In this document: one piece after another, positions 19,801 through 30,759 of the stretch
Layout: each line of letters starts with the position of its first letter
How positions within the stretch are numbered: the stretch's first letter is position 1
Source: Asterias amurensis
Taxonomy: Eukaryota > Echinodermata > Asteroidea > Forcipulatida > Asteriidae
Length of the DNA stretch: 64,000 nt
Reading direction: 5' to 3'
Assembly (NCBI RefSeq): GCF_032118995.1
Contig: NC_092661.1
Location: forward strand, 16,315,006 to 16,379,005
Notes under the pieces: model-generated
What the model saw: the letters and a program-made list of their open reading frames with translations, nothing else
Told to the model about the DNA's origin: nothing
Database searches by the model: none
Made by a program: the position numbers and the translations under genes

Positions 19801-22800
19801 CTGTGGGATAGTTAGTTTCTTTGTAGGTGTGTTTGTTTGTTTGTTTGTTTGTTTGTTTGTTTGTTTGTTTGTTTGTTGCGATTTAGATGACCTTCCCAAC
19901 AAGGGAACTCGGCAAAACTCTAAGCCTACAAGGTAAAGGGATTATACATCAATTTCTCTTAACAGTGGTCCGCGGGCAATTGCCAGTTATTACTGCACTA
20001 TTGGTCATTACTCAAAATAGTTGTTAGCATAAAAATTTACTTTGTTAACAAGTAATGGACAGCTGTTGATAGTATAAAACATGGTGAGAAACTGCTTCCT
20101 CTAATAACATAGTTTTTGAAAAAGAGGTAAGATATCACTCAAATATTAAAAAAACTTGTAGCCTTTTATTGTGCATCTGAAAGCACACAAAGTAATGCAA
20201 CAAGGGGTGTTTTTTCTTTATTATTCTCTTACAATTCAATGACCAATTTTGAGTCAAAAATCTTCACAGTTTTGTTATTTTATGCATATGTTGTCTTTGA
20301 CAATTACCAAACGTGTCCAGTACCTTTAAGGATATGGATATATGAGCCTTATATGAGTTTTACCTTGCACTTGCTATGGTCCACCTGTTCTTTAAGTGAT
20401 TGTTCAGACCACCAGTGATGTCTACAGTGATTAGTGTCGAAGCGCTGTTGAAGATAGAGGAAAGATCCCCCATGGCAGCAGCTAACATCACAGTAAACAG
20501 CAAACCGTGAAGCCCTAGATGGATGAAAGACACAATTCAATTCAATTCTATTAACCCCTTGCCATGCGCCACACGCGGCGACTGTGCCATGCTCACCATT
20601 TTGGTGGGCACATACATGTAGGTTAACGTGTAAACACTGCGTCGCCTAAAATGCGCCCTTCACTGAATAACGCACAGTGACTTCGGCCACCAGTATGGTG
20701 CGTCCAAGATTATTCTGATGATGACGTCAGGTGAATTGGCTCAATATGTCGTTTACTCCATACTCTTTTTGAACATATACATGTATACTTATTTTGTTCT
20801 TAATATTTATTATATTTTCCAAAGTTTATCTTTTCTGTTTTTAAATGTTTGTTAAAGATTCTATTCCTATTTTAAGATTGGATTGATAGGCTTTCGAGTC
20901 ACAGTGGTTAGGTTCAGTTTTATTAATCCTGGCCATCTTAGAATGGGCTTGTCCTGTCTGTTTTTATAATTGTCTTGCTTGATTGCCAGTGTTCTGTCTC
21001 ATTCAATCATTGGTTTACAATTGTTCTAGGTGTTCTAGTTTTCTTATACTGTTATATTTCTTTAGTACGGTAATATTGTATCTTGTACTGTTTGTTGAAA
21101 TCTTGGCCGAATAAATAATAATAATAATAATAGCAAAATCAACATCTTAGAAAATCGATTGGGGGGGGGGGGGGGGGGGGTTAACACCACCACATACTTG
21201 CCTTTTGGGAGAAGTCCAAGCATGAGTTTAGGGTACGCAATATCACTACATCCATGAGGATTACCACACATTGCAAGACACTGCTCTGCCGTTGCACAAC
21301 CAATCACATCTATAAGGAACAGGAATTAGAGTTAAAATTAGAGACGCTATTTTCCGCACAAAAAAAATACATAAATAAAATTCCCATTCAGCAGCATAGC
21401 AAGTAGGAGAGAAAGGGGGAGGTGACAATCCACCAGCCCCCTCCCCCTGACAAAAATTGTCCAGAGTTAATGGGGACACAAAATATTTTGGAAATACAAG
21501 ACGGACTGAAACAGAAAACAAAATGTTTCCGCCTTATAAAACCATTCTGCTTCATGCAAATAATAATAAAGAACAATTTATAAAACGCAAAACAATAGCA
21601 GAACGATTCCACCTCAGGCGCTGAAACGTAACAAAATAAAAGTCTGGACAAGACAAATTTATACAAATCAAAGTATTACACAGTATATAGTTAAAGAAAC
21701 TAGATAAACTGATAAAACAGAAAAATTTCAAACTATGTCATACTTTGAACCTTAAAAAGGGGGCAAAAATATGGCTTTGCTTCCCCACACCAAAAAGCCA
21801 AAAAGCCTGTTTCCAATGGCACTATAGCACAGACATCTCATAATTTATAGACAACAGTGATTAAAAGGACATAAATATACACTCAAATAAAACATTAACT
21901 TCATTACGAGAAAAGTTACAAAGTTTTATAATTGAACAGCAGTTGTGAACGGGAAAACCTGCAGCGAAGAACGTACAAAAAGTTACCTCTATTTATGTAT
22001 AGCTGATGTGTTAGGAAGACGAAACAACAGAAAAACTTTGAGTACAGTGACAAAAACAGAAAGACTCTTTTGTCAATCAGATGAAATAAATAATTGAATG
22101 AATGAATGAACTAAAAAAAATTGCAACATGATTCTATTCAAGCTTCTCTTAATAATTGGAACATGAAGCAAAAACCTTAGAAGAGAAAAATTAATTTACT
22201 TGAGTAGAGAGCGCGGCTGATGATTCCTGGGATGACAATAAGGAACAGTGGTAGAATCTTAAGATATCCAGCCAGAATGCAGCCTCCTTGAGCATGGGAA
22301 AGGCTCCTTGCTGACAGTGTCTTCTGGACTAGTAGCTGGAGGAGACGAAGAAGGAATATTAAAATAAACTACTCTTTAAAAAATTAAAACAAGGCTAAAA
22401 GCCGCTCTCTGTAAGGGGCTACAAGAAGAAGAACAAAATTGAAATGTGAAAAAATAACTCAGGTGAGCTGAAGGTAGGAATTGATATTCCTCTTAAAGGC
22501 AGTGGACACTATTGATAATTACTCAAAATAATTATTGCCATAAAACCTTTCACGATTACAAGTAATGGGGAGAGGTTGATAGTATAAAAAATTGTGAGAA
22601 ATAGCTTCCTCTGAAGTGAAGTAGTTTTCGAGAAAGAAGTAATTTTCCATGAATTTGATTTCGAGACCTCAGATTTAGAACTTGAGGTCTCGAAATCAAG
22701 CATCTGAAAGCACACAACTTCGTGCGACGATGGTGTTTTTTCTTTCATTCATATCTTGCAACTTCGATTTGCAATTTTATGCATATGTTGAGGTACACCA

Positions 22801-25800
22801 ATTGTGAAGACTGGTCTTTGACAATTACCAACAGTGTCCAGTGTCTTTAAAACAGTCTAGATTGTAGGATGGAGGGAAACATGCACCAGGCAAGTAGTTC
22901 CAAGGATGCAGAACATGGAATAAAGCTGTTGGAATGACTCTTTGTTCTACATCCCACCAAAGCAAGAGTGTATGGTTGGGAAGAAGCAGAAAGTCTGGTT
23001 TCATGCTTAAACATTCTGGAGGAAGGCTGGACACACAGGTGGCACATTTACCATAACAATATCTGTACAAAAGACAGAGGCTGGCTACAGTCTGACAGTA
23101 GGAAAGAGGTTGTAACGTTGTAACTGTAATGTACCTACAAAATTTACAAATGAAATGTAATGTTTCCACAAGGTTTGTTGAAACGCAACTGAACTTATTT
23201 AAAGGCATCGGACACTATTGGTAATTACTCAAAGAAATTGTTACCATAAAACCTTACTTTGAAACGAGTAATGAAGAGCTGTTGACAGTATAAAACATTG
23301 TGAGAAACGGCTCCCTTTGAGGAATGAAGTGTTTGAGAAAGAAGTCACTTCTCACTTAAATATTTGAATTGAATTCAAGACCCCAGCTGAGTTCTCGAAT
23401 TCAACACACCTAAAAGCTTGTGTGACAAGGGTATTTTTTTATTCCATTATTATCTCGCAACTTCGGCGACCAATTGAGTTCAAATTTCACAGGTTTGTTA
23501 TTTTATGCATATGTTGAGATACGCCAAGTGAGACTACTGGGCCCAATTTCATAGAGCTGCTAAGCACACAAATTTGCTGAGAGTGAAATTTCTTCCTATG
23601 ATACAAACAAGATTACCAACCAAATTTCCATTTGACACTCTGGATAAGCAAACAACAGCTGAATACAAAGTAATAAGCAATATGCAACAAATATAAATTT
23701 GGTTGGTAATCCTGTTTTTATCAAAGAAGAAATTTCGTGCTAAGCAAATTTTTGTGCTTAGCAGCTCTATGAAACTGGGCTCTGGTCTTTGACAACTATC
23801 AAAGGTGTCCAGTGCCTATAAGTGGCTGCTCGGGTATGAAAAAAACTGCACTGATTGATTAAGCCATACCTGATCAGCACACCACAGCCACAATGCGTTA
23901 CTGCTGTATCCAAACAAGAAAGCAGCCCAAGGCATGTCCGACCCTCCAGCCTCCCGAAGCATCTTGAACGTACTCTCCTTAGGGTAGCCGCACTGCTCTC
24001 CGTTCCTTACGTAACTATCATTGGAGATCATTGTTACAGTGGGTCGATACCTCTTCTGCAGATTGGCATATCCACCGACTTCAATATAAGCTGGAACGAT
24101 AAGAGTTTAAATTTTAAGGGAAGATAATCACTCTTAAAGACACTGGACACTATTGGAAATTGTCAAAGACCAGTCATCTCACTTGGTGTATCTAAACATA
24201 TGCATAAAATCGTCCCATCCGATGGACGAAGCAATGATTAAGTGTCTTGCTTAAGAACACAAGTGTCACGGCTTGGGATTCGAACCCACACTCTGCTGAT
24301 CGGAAAGACCAGGGTTTGAATTCGGTGCTTGCTGGCCACTACACTTCAACAAAATAAATCTGATCACAATAACCCATATCTTACCATAAACTGCAAGAAA
24401 AGCTGAGCCTCCGATCACAACAATGGTCTGAAAGATCTGGGTGTGAATAACAGTCCTCAATCCTCCTAAAAAATAAATTAAAAAAAATAAAAACAACATA
24501 GTACCCTCAGCAGTGGCATAGCCAGGGACTGGTTTCACAAAGAGTTTAGTCTGGTCTTATTTTAAGTTAGGACGAGTTACTCGTCCTAACCGAAAAAACA
24601 AACACAAAATAGTACCCTCAGCAGCGGCATAGCCAGGGACGGGTTTCACAAAGAGTTTAGACTGGTCTTATTTTAAGTTAGGACGAGTTACTCATCCTAA
24701 CCGAAAAAAACAAAAACAAAATAGTACCCTCAGCAGCGGCATAGCCAGGGACGGGTTTCACAAAGAGTTTAGACTGGTATTATTTCAAGTTAGGACGAGT
24801 TACTCATCCTAACCGAAAAAACAAAAACAAAATAGTATCCTCAGCAGCGGCATAGCCAGGGACGGGTTTCACAAAGAGTTTAGACTGGTCTTATTTTAAG
24901 TTAGGACGAGTTACTCATCCTAACCGAAAAAAACAAAAACAAAATAGTACCCTCAGCAGCGGCATAGCCAGGGACGGGTTTCACAAAGAGTTTAGACTGG
25001 TCTTATTTCCAAAAACAAAAACAAAATAGTATCCTCAGCAGCAGCATAGCCAGGGACGGGTTTCACAAAGAGTTTAGACTGGTCTTATTTCAAAAAACAA
25101 AAACAAAATAGTATCCTTAGCAGCGGCATAGCCAGGGACGGGTTTCACAAAGAGTTTAGACTGGTATTATTTCAACTAAGGACGAGTTACTCTTCCTAAC
25201 CGAGGACTAGAAAGATTTTTAATGTCTTTTAGGACTAGTCCCAACTCTGTGAAATCGACCCCAGGAATTTTAGTCGGGGCATGCTCTAAGTGGTCAATGG
25301 GGTAATGGGATTGTCAGTGGGGGGGGGAGTCATGTCTATATTAACCCATTTTGTGGCGGCGGAAGTGATCCCGATTGCGATACATTTTGATTAAACAAAA
25401 AAGCATTTCCTTTTTTGGTTCTCTCTTCTTTTTACTTTTTGTGAGGACTGTGTGGGGGCACCTCTCGTGGGGCACTGGAAAATTGCCCCCAGGCGCCCCT
25501 GGCTACCTTCGATCCCCAGTGCTAGAGAAGCAGATCAAAGAGCATGACTTGTTTTATTTGGAGAGAAATACAGCATTTTCTGTTTACCAGGCAGAATTCA
25601 GATAAAAGTCTGAAAGGAACACTTTGCCTTGGATCGGTTGAGTTGGTCTTTGGAAAGCGTTTGTTTTAAAATGCATATGATTAGAAAGATATTTTAAAAG
25701 TAGAACATATCGATCCACACAAGTGTCACTCGAAATCGCGCTGATTTCCTTTTACCTCGTTGACTACCACGGTCGGCCACTTATGGGAGTCAACGACTAC

Positions 25801-28800
25801 CATGGTCGGCCATTTATGGGAGTCAAATTTTTGACTCATAAATGGCTGACCGTGTTAGTTTGCAAAGTAAAAGTAAAACCACGCATTTTTGAGGCAAACT
25901 TGTGTGGATCTTTGTGTTCTACTTTTAAAACATCTTTCCAACCATATGCACTTTATAAACAAACGGTTCCAAATGTTTTTCAAAGATCAACTCGACCGAT
26001 CCAAGGCACCGTGTTCTCTTAAACTTCTCATCCCTGCTAATGACTAACCTGGTACGGTGTATAATGCAACCAGTACTAGCATTCCAATGATGACTGGGTA
26101 GATAACCCAATCAGGGAAGAAATACTGAAGGACGATGGAGCAAGCATATAAGTTGACCTGATGATAGAAAACAAATGAAAAGTACATTATAAATATTTGT
26201 TTGGTCATAGTGCACCAGATTCAAGATTCGATCGGAATTGGAGGTTGTAATGGTAACAAATTTCTAGCACCAAAGAAGCTTGCAAAGCAGTGTACAGCAC
26301 TTACATGTAGTTTAATGTCCTTCTAGCCACCAGGGCCAAATTTCACAGAGCTGCTAAGCACAAAAAACTTGCTTAGCATGAAATTTATTCCTTAATAAAA
26401 AACAGGTTTACCAACCAAATTCCCATGTGATTTTCAGGATAAGCAAACAAAAGCTGAATACCAGTAACACGCACTATGCAACAAATGGAAATTTGGCTGG
26501 TAATCCCGTTTTTATCTGGGAAGAAATTTCATGCTTAGCAAATTTTTGTGCTTAGCAGCTCTATGAAATTGGGCCCTGGCTTGTGGCCCTCCAGAGGATG
26601 GGGCAATAATGAATGACCTTGAGCAGTAGCCAGTCGGCACCGCCAGGGACAATGATTAACCAACTAAAATAACTAACCCAAACCAACCATTTGAGATGAC
26701 ATTATTATTTAATAGTAATTTGCATTACTTACCGACACCCTGACTCCAATGTAAAGCACGAGGTATATGATGACCAGTAAAATACGCATACGCTGTCCAC
26801 CAAACCTCCTATGAATGTACTGAGGTAGAGTAAACACCTGTTGAGTAAAACAGACACAAAGTTGACACTTGATTCAACAAGATGGCGTGTCGTGGCTTAG
26901 CAGTTAAGAGCACCTGACTCAAACTATGGTGTTTCTGATCAGCAGAGTGTGGGTTCGAGTTCCAGTCGTGACACCTGTGTCCTTAAAGGCAGTGGACACT
27001 ATTGGTAATTACTCAAAATAAAACCTTCCTTGGTGATGAGTAATGGGGAGAGGTTGATGGTATAAAACATTGTGAGAAACGGCTCGCTCTGAAGTGCCAT
27101 AGTTTTCGTGAAAGAAAATTTTCCACGAATTTGATTTCGAGACCTCAGATTTAGAACTTGAGGTTTCGAAATCAACCATGTAAACGCATACAACTTTGTG
27201 TGACAAGGATTCTTTTTCTTTTATTATTATCTCGCAACTTCGATGACCGATTGAGCTCAAATTTTCACAGGTTTGTTATTTTATGCATATGTTGAGATAC
27301 ACCAACTTTGAAGATTAGTCTTTGACAATTACCAATAGTGTACACTGCCTTTAAGCAAGACACTTAACCATGATGCTGCGTCCTTCGCATGGGACTCAAA
27401 GCCGTTGGTCCTGTGTGTTGTGTAAAGCACGTAAAAGAACCCAGTGAACTTACCACAAACAGAAGGGGTTCGCCCTGGTGTTCCTGGCTGGATTGGCTGC
27501 ATAAAGCGCCACAGCACCCTGTAAACCATTACACTGTACATGGTGATATGTAAGAGGAGTACATGTAGGTCTCATAATTTAAGCGTAGTCCCAGTTACCA
27601 TGCAGGAAATGGCTGAATGCTGAGCACCTTGAGTGGTGGATATGAGCACTATATACATGCAAGAAGCCACTATAAAAGTCAATATTGTCACGTCAGTGCA
27701 AAACCGATTATATTTTGAGAACTGATAGATGATTCAGTCTATAAAGCCCGGTTCATACTTCATGCGAATGCAAATGCGAAGCGAATCTTGACGTCACAAA
27801 TTCGCAACACAATTCGCAGCAGTTGAACTCTGCTCTACTCCCTTGCGATAATCGCTGCGAAAGGAGGGTGTGACGTCAAATTCACGTCAAATTCGTATGA
27901 ACCGGGCTTAATTCAGATAGTAATTGAATTGAACTCACACTGCTTGCAATGTAGACTGGAGCGAACACCCATCCAAGCACTAGAAGGAATGGCAGCGCCT
28001 GCAAATGTAAAACATGTAAAATGAGAATCTTTTAAAATGGTTTCTTCTTCAGTCTAAGAATTTACATAAAATTGAATGCTTGGTTTATAAAAGAATGTAC
28101 TAAAGAAATATATATTCATAAAATTTTCAAAACAGGAGTTTACGTTATATGAAAAATACAGATTACAGATTTGAGAAATATTTATAATTTAGTTTTTAAA
28201 TTCTAATATGTTTTTCCCGACTCTTGACCGTACCACTCCCCCAATAATTGAACTACTAACTAGGACTTCAGTGGCTCCAGCTGCTAATCCAGTCGTTGCT
28301 CCTCCCCCTGCAAGGGTTATGATCCGCTCAATTCCCATGCTACTAGCAAACAACGACGCTCCGATCTGCCGTCAACAACAATGAGGTGAAACAAAAACAA
28401 TTACAAATATTTGTTTAGAAAATGGTTAACTATTTCTTTTTCTTTGATTGGTCGTTTATGTACAAATGGAAGGAGTAAACAAGTAAAGTTCACTTTTTTG
28501 ACTATTTGTTCAAACCTTAAATGTTCACAAAGCAAAAAATGTAATAAACTTTACACAAAATATGGCTACTTGTGGTGAATTTGTTGAACACTTCGGCCAT
28601 TTCAAAACCCGGGCTTAGGCCCAGCTTATTAGGATTGGTCAATTATTTTGAAAGTGTACACTTTTGGTACATTGTTAGGGTTGATTGATTAATTGATTAA
28701 TTGATTGCAATTAATACTTACCCCAATCCATGAGAGTTTGTGGTCTCCAAGGAAATACCCTTCCGTGGTTCTGCCGTTGGATTTGCACACAGACTGCAGG

Positions 28801-29382
28801 AAAAGTATTATAATAATAATATTAATGTAAATATTTATATAGCGCCCCACAAAGATCGGAGCGCTTTACAATTTACATACAAACAAACAGTGCAACGACA
28901 AAGACAAAAAAGTCATAGTTAGTTAACCGTTATTCTAAACTTCAATTTCACTTCAGTTCTTCCTTTTCTTAAAAGAAAAACATCTTAATTTCTTAGTTTA
29001 GAAATAAGGATGGTCTCTTTAAAGGGTCTGGGTACTTTTTGAAGGACACAAAACACAACGGTGGCACGGTTGGCTTGTGCGTAAAGCGCTCGCCTCTCAC
29101 CAAGGTGACCCCGGTTCGATTCCCGGCCAGGGCCATATGTGAGTTGAGTTGTGCGTTGGTTCTCTGCTGTGCCACGAGGGTTTTCCAGACTATATCCAGT
29201 TTTCTTCCTTCAGGAAAAAATCAAACACTTTCGATCTTGGCTGTGCTCCGTGGTCATAATGGGTTGATGTGGCTGGCAGCTGAATGCGCCCTTGCATGCC
29301 TGCTTCTCGAACACGTTGTAGCCGCGTCCTTCGCAATTCAGCTCTTAACTGCGAGTAAGGACGATTAGCCCCCCAAATAATA

Positions 29383-29438
<56 letters not shown>

Positions 29439-29948
29439 AACGTCCACAGATTTACACTAAACTCCCAAATCCTTTAAGCTTCCAATATAATGACTGAGAA
29501 GTTCCAACAACTTTATACAATAAATTACAGATGAAGACTTTGAACAAGTCACATTAAGGTGCATCACATCTTTAACAAATAAAATATTAAAAAAAAAATT
29601 GTTTGCATTTCTGAAAAATACTTTGGGCTGTAGCCTACAGTCCATAGATTTAAAATCTAACTAGTTAAACATATTTTGAATTATTTTAAAGTTTTAAAAT
29701 TAAAATAGAATTAGCCATTGCAAACTCATTACCACCAACCAAAAGGACATTATGGTATAAATGTTTCAACATTAGCAAAGTCTTGCTCAAAGGCCAAAGA
29801 AAGGCTCGGCAAGGGTCTATTTTTGAATTTTTAAAATGTAAAAAAATAAAACAAAAGAAATACTTACAATGATGGCAATTAGCAGAAGAATTCCAACATA
29901 GTTTCCAAGGGCAACATAATCCCAGACAATTAGAGTTAACTCTTCCAT
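16854..29948 (-). CDS. SLC5A-family sodium/solute symporter, complete, orphan substrate
   Basis: Membrane cotransporter coupling Na+ entry to uptake of a small solute. Fifteen exons in transcript order: 29948-29868, 28793-28722, 28365-28261, 27998-27939, 26837-26733, 26157-26049, 24465-24385, 24090-23870, 22335-22200, 21309-21202, 20514-20364, 19749-19578, 18893-18678, 18041-17942, 17110-16854; 1974 nt, 657 codons and stop, in frame. Family signatures: TTEGYFLGDHKLSW, GASLFAS, LVLGWVFAPVYI, LPQYIHRRFGG, LWCADQ, AGYLKILPLF, SDIAYPKL, SSIFNSASTL, IAAVFLLAI, and a final TM in the last exon. By alignment from memory to human SGLT1, E102 (here E84), K321 (K304) and W291 (W274) are kept, but N78, H83, T287, Y290 and Q457 become S60, R65, A270, L273 and D435, so glucose is unlikely to be the substrate. 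The intron after 21202 starts GC. Subfamily not assigned. Confidence 0.92.
17175..17860 (+). mobile_element. Family K dispersed repeat, interrupted
   Basis: tgaggcattgcatggtaatg...ggtttgtggtaacaccatgt...cttctcagttctaaaaagaa, matching 30065-30260 and the inverse of 45230-45465. It is split by the foldback at 17407-17744. Confidence 0.65.
17407..17744. mobile_element. Foldback element with long near-perfect arms
   Basis: 338 bp. The left arm aaactgcgccaataaagtat recurs as the complement at the right end; arms of about 125 bp differ at only a few bases, with a centre of about 85 bp. It lies in the last SLC5A intron. The high arm identity suggests youth or arm conversion. Confidence 0.88.
18929..19535. 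mobile_element. Family I foldback relic split by a SINE
   Basis: The left arm (aaaggaattgt...gtgcttttccttttacttc) and the right arm (gttagttcacaaagtaaaag...atgtgttcctttaa) match the intact element at 8069. The centre is interrupted by a family F SINE at about 19141-19360. Confidence 0.7.
19141..19360 (+). mobile_element. SINE family F body fragment
   Basis: cacctagaggtataaatggg...aaagcctttggagcgccaca...gggcattgagaagtttttgt...ttgcgctataaaagaagtaa, collinear with 37500-37680. Nested in family I. Confidence 0.7.
19826..19877 (+). repeat. (GTTT)n microsatellite
   Basis: About twelve uninterrupted TTTG units in an SLC5A intron. Confidence 0.95.
19992..20329 (+). mobile_element. MITE family A, diverged
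   Basis: ctgcactattggtcattact...gtgagaaactgcttcctct...ttttatgcatatgttg...aacgtgtccagtacctttaa. It lies just before the SLC5A exon 20364-20514. Confidence 0.75.
20536..20757. mobile_element. Foldback-like repeat family M
   Basis: Starts accccttgccatgcgccaca and ends gacgtcaggtgaattggctc; an inverse copy lies at 49446-49645 in CUL5. Partly palindromic around tgcgtcgcctaaaatgcgcc. Confidence 0.65.
20980..21181 (+). repeat. Possible LINE 3' tail, (AAT)n and 18-base G run
   Basis: ttggccgaataaataataat resembles the tail gcccgaataaatattatta at 50413, suggesting a shared non-LTR 3' end. Then comes a run of about 18 G (21163-21181) ending about 20 bases before the SLC5A exon border at 21202. Confidence 0.4.
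21330..22140. other. SLC5A intron, nothing recognised
   Basis: A-rich intronic DNA with no repeat family I could match and no exon. Confidence 0.4.
22386..23150 (+). mobile_element. Family D dispersed repeat, split by MITE A
   Basis: aacaaggctaaaagccgctc...gctgaaggtaggaattgata, then after the MITE aggatggagggaaacatgca...gactctttgttctacatc, collinear with the uninterrupted copy at 46330-46740. Family type unknown. Confidence 0.75.
22493..22850 (+). mobile_element. MITE family A inserted in family D
   Basis: TTAAAGGCAGTGGACACTAT to GTGTCCAGTGTCTTTAA. The family D copy at 46435 has the single target (cctcttaaaagatgg), so this gives a filled/empty pair with TTAA (or its core TA) duplicated. Confidence 0.88.
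23203..23821 (+). mobile_element. MITE family A interrupted by family E
   Basis: Starts taaaggcatcggacactatt, ends ggtgtccagtgcctataa. Split between agactactgg and tggtctttgac by the foldback at 23539-23782. Confidence 0.85.
23539..23782. mobile_element. Foldback element family E
   Basis: About 245 bp; ends gggcccaatttcatagagct and agctctatgaaactgggc; arms contain acaagattaccaaccaaatt / aatttggttggtaatcctgt. Confidence 0.88.
24133..24310. mobile_element. MITE A end joined to minus-strand SINE F
   Basis: 24133-24209 is an A terminus (taaagacactggacactatt...catatgcataaaat). From about 24210 a minus-strand F SINE follows: gattaagtgtcttgcttaag and the B-box complement ggattcgaacccacactctg. Confidence 0.65.
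24499..25263 (+). repeat. Tandem array built from half a family C element
   Basis: Seven units of about 80-117 bp, each with taccctcagcagcggcatag, ccagggacgggtttcacaaa and most with gttaggacgagttactcatc. Only the final unit continues into the right half of C (aactctgtgaaatcgacccc). It begins 33 bases upstream of the acceptor of SLC5A exon 24385-24465. Confidence 0.85.
25612..26023. mobile_element. Long foldback element family I
   Basis: Same family as 8069-8461 (tgaaaggaacactttgcctt / caaggcaccgtgttctctta), with a short internal duplication of ggtcggccaattatggg-type centre (25772 and 25808). Ends 26 bases from the SLC5A exon 26049-26157. Confidence 0.85.
26331..26577. mobile_element. Foldback element family E
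   Basis: cagggccaaatttcacagag ... tctatgaaattgggccctgg, with the same inner arms as 23539. Confidence 0.88.
26882..27690 (+). mobile_element. tRNA-derived SINE family F, split by MITE A
   Basis: A-box-like gtggcttagcagttaagagc, B box gggttcgagttcc, then after the MITE gcaagacacttaaccatgat, ttggtcctgtgtgttgtgta and gagcaccttgagtggtgg. The best full-length family F copy. Confidence 0.82.
26983..27354 (+). mobile_element. MITE family A inserted in SINE F
   Basis: tccTTAA|AGGCAGTGG at the left and ACTGCCT|TTAAgcaag at the right; unfilled SINE copies read tccttaagcaag (51180). Clean target duplication of TTAA or its core TA. Confidence 0.9.
27745..27910. mobile_element. Foldback element family J
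   Basis: Ends aagcccggttcatacttcat and gtatgaaccgggctt, core rich in aattcgca / tgcgaatt. A second copy is at 44971. It lies in an SLC5A intron, 29 bases from an exon. Confidence 0.8.
28803..28885. mobile_element. Non-LTR retroelement tail fragment (tentative)
   Basis: aatatttatatagcgcccca followed by ggagcgctttacaatttaca, a form common at 3' ends of non-LTR elements. Close to the SLC5A exon 28722-28793. Confidence 0.35.
29024..29478 (-). mobile_element. Family H remnant split by a SINE
   Basis: ttaaagggtctgggtacttt...gacacaaaacacaa, then after the SINE cgtccacagatttacactaa and ccaaatcctttaa. The unfilled order is visible at 11794-11870 and 63690-63742. Confidence 0.75.
29056..29440 (+). 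mobile_element. tRNA-derived SINE with ATT tail
   Basis: tRNA-like head ggtggcacggttggcttgtg...gcgctcgcctctcac...ggttcgattcccggccag, a body of about 220 bp, and an (ATT)n tail (29384-29435). Flanking acaacg on both sides is the target duplication. A separate SINE family from F and G. Confidence 0.85.
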
Positions 29949-30064
29949 GGCAAACACTAATTATAAAAGAGGAAGACAGAATGTTTGATGGATGGGGTTA
30001 TTTCTTTGCATGGGGGATAAAGAGTATAATTTCGTGTTTTATTTTAAACCCCGTACACTGTGAG

Positions 30065-30260
30065 AATTGAGGCATTACATGGTGAGGTATCAATATAAAT
30101 TTGGTTTGTGGTAACACCATGTGTGAATCTATACTTGCCAGGTAGAGAACCGTCTTGCTTTATTTTCTACTACCACAGAGTAGATTTTGGGAATTCACAA
30201 GACTTCTCAGTTCTGAAAATAACTGTCCTGCTTTTTAACTTTTTATATTCAGTACTTTCC
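30065..30260 (+). mobile_element. Family K dispersed repeat
   Basis: tgaggcattacatggtgagg...tttggtttgtggtaacacca...gacttctcagttctgaaaat; parallel to 17175. Confidence 0.65.
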
Positions 30261-30295
30261 TCCCGAGTTCTTTGAAAGAAAAATCCACAGGCAAA

Positions 30296-30405
30296 TTTTG
30301 TGGCTCTGCTTACCACGGAATTCTACCCTTACACTACATAGAATCCTGTGGGTAACAGGGTTCAGTAAGCGTAGAATTATGTGGTAAGCAGAGCCATGAA
30401 TTAGG
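30296..30405. mobile_element. Foldback element family E2
   Basis: Ends tggctctgcttaccacggaa and gtggtaagcagagccatgaa; related to the larger copy at 60769-61006. Confidence 0.7.
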
Positions 30406-30729
30406 CAAGACGGCATATTTGTTGAAAACTAGAGAATGCAAACTAATTTCCTCATCTGAAACCCAATGATGTATAATACTTTAAAAGCTTTGTCAAACTT
30501 TAGTCAAACTACTTTTTTTTTTAAAGAGAAACTTCTGTTACTGATTTTCTGCATGGCTGATGTAGCCGACCAGTAATGCCACTCCCCAAAAATAATTCAA
30601 TACAGTATTCAAGTACACATTAAATCACGAGTTAAAATCATCAGTTATGATAAATACAAAACAATAACTTCAACACATCACCATGTAAATAAAGCCATCC
30701 GAATAATTAATGAATAAATTTAGACTTAC

Positions 30730-30759
30730 CTCCGGTCAGCTCAACTTGGCCAAAATAAC
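30730..30759 (-). other. Candidate non-coding 5' exon of the SLC5A gene
   Basis: A 30-base interval preceded by an acceptor (ttattaacag) and followed by a consensus donor (gtaagt) on the minus strand. The coding first exon is itself preceded by an acceptor-like ttataattag just upstream of its ATG, so a spliced 5' UTR is plausible. No transcript evidence. Confidence 0.35.

Noticed and set aside
23855-24127. 90-codon plus-strand ORF
   Set aside because: Antisense to an SLC5A exon (23870-24090); no homology as read.
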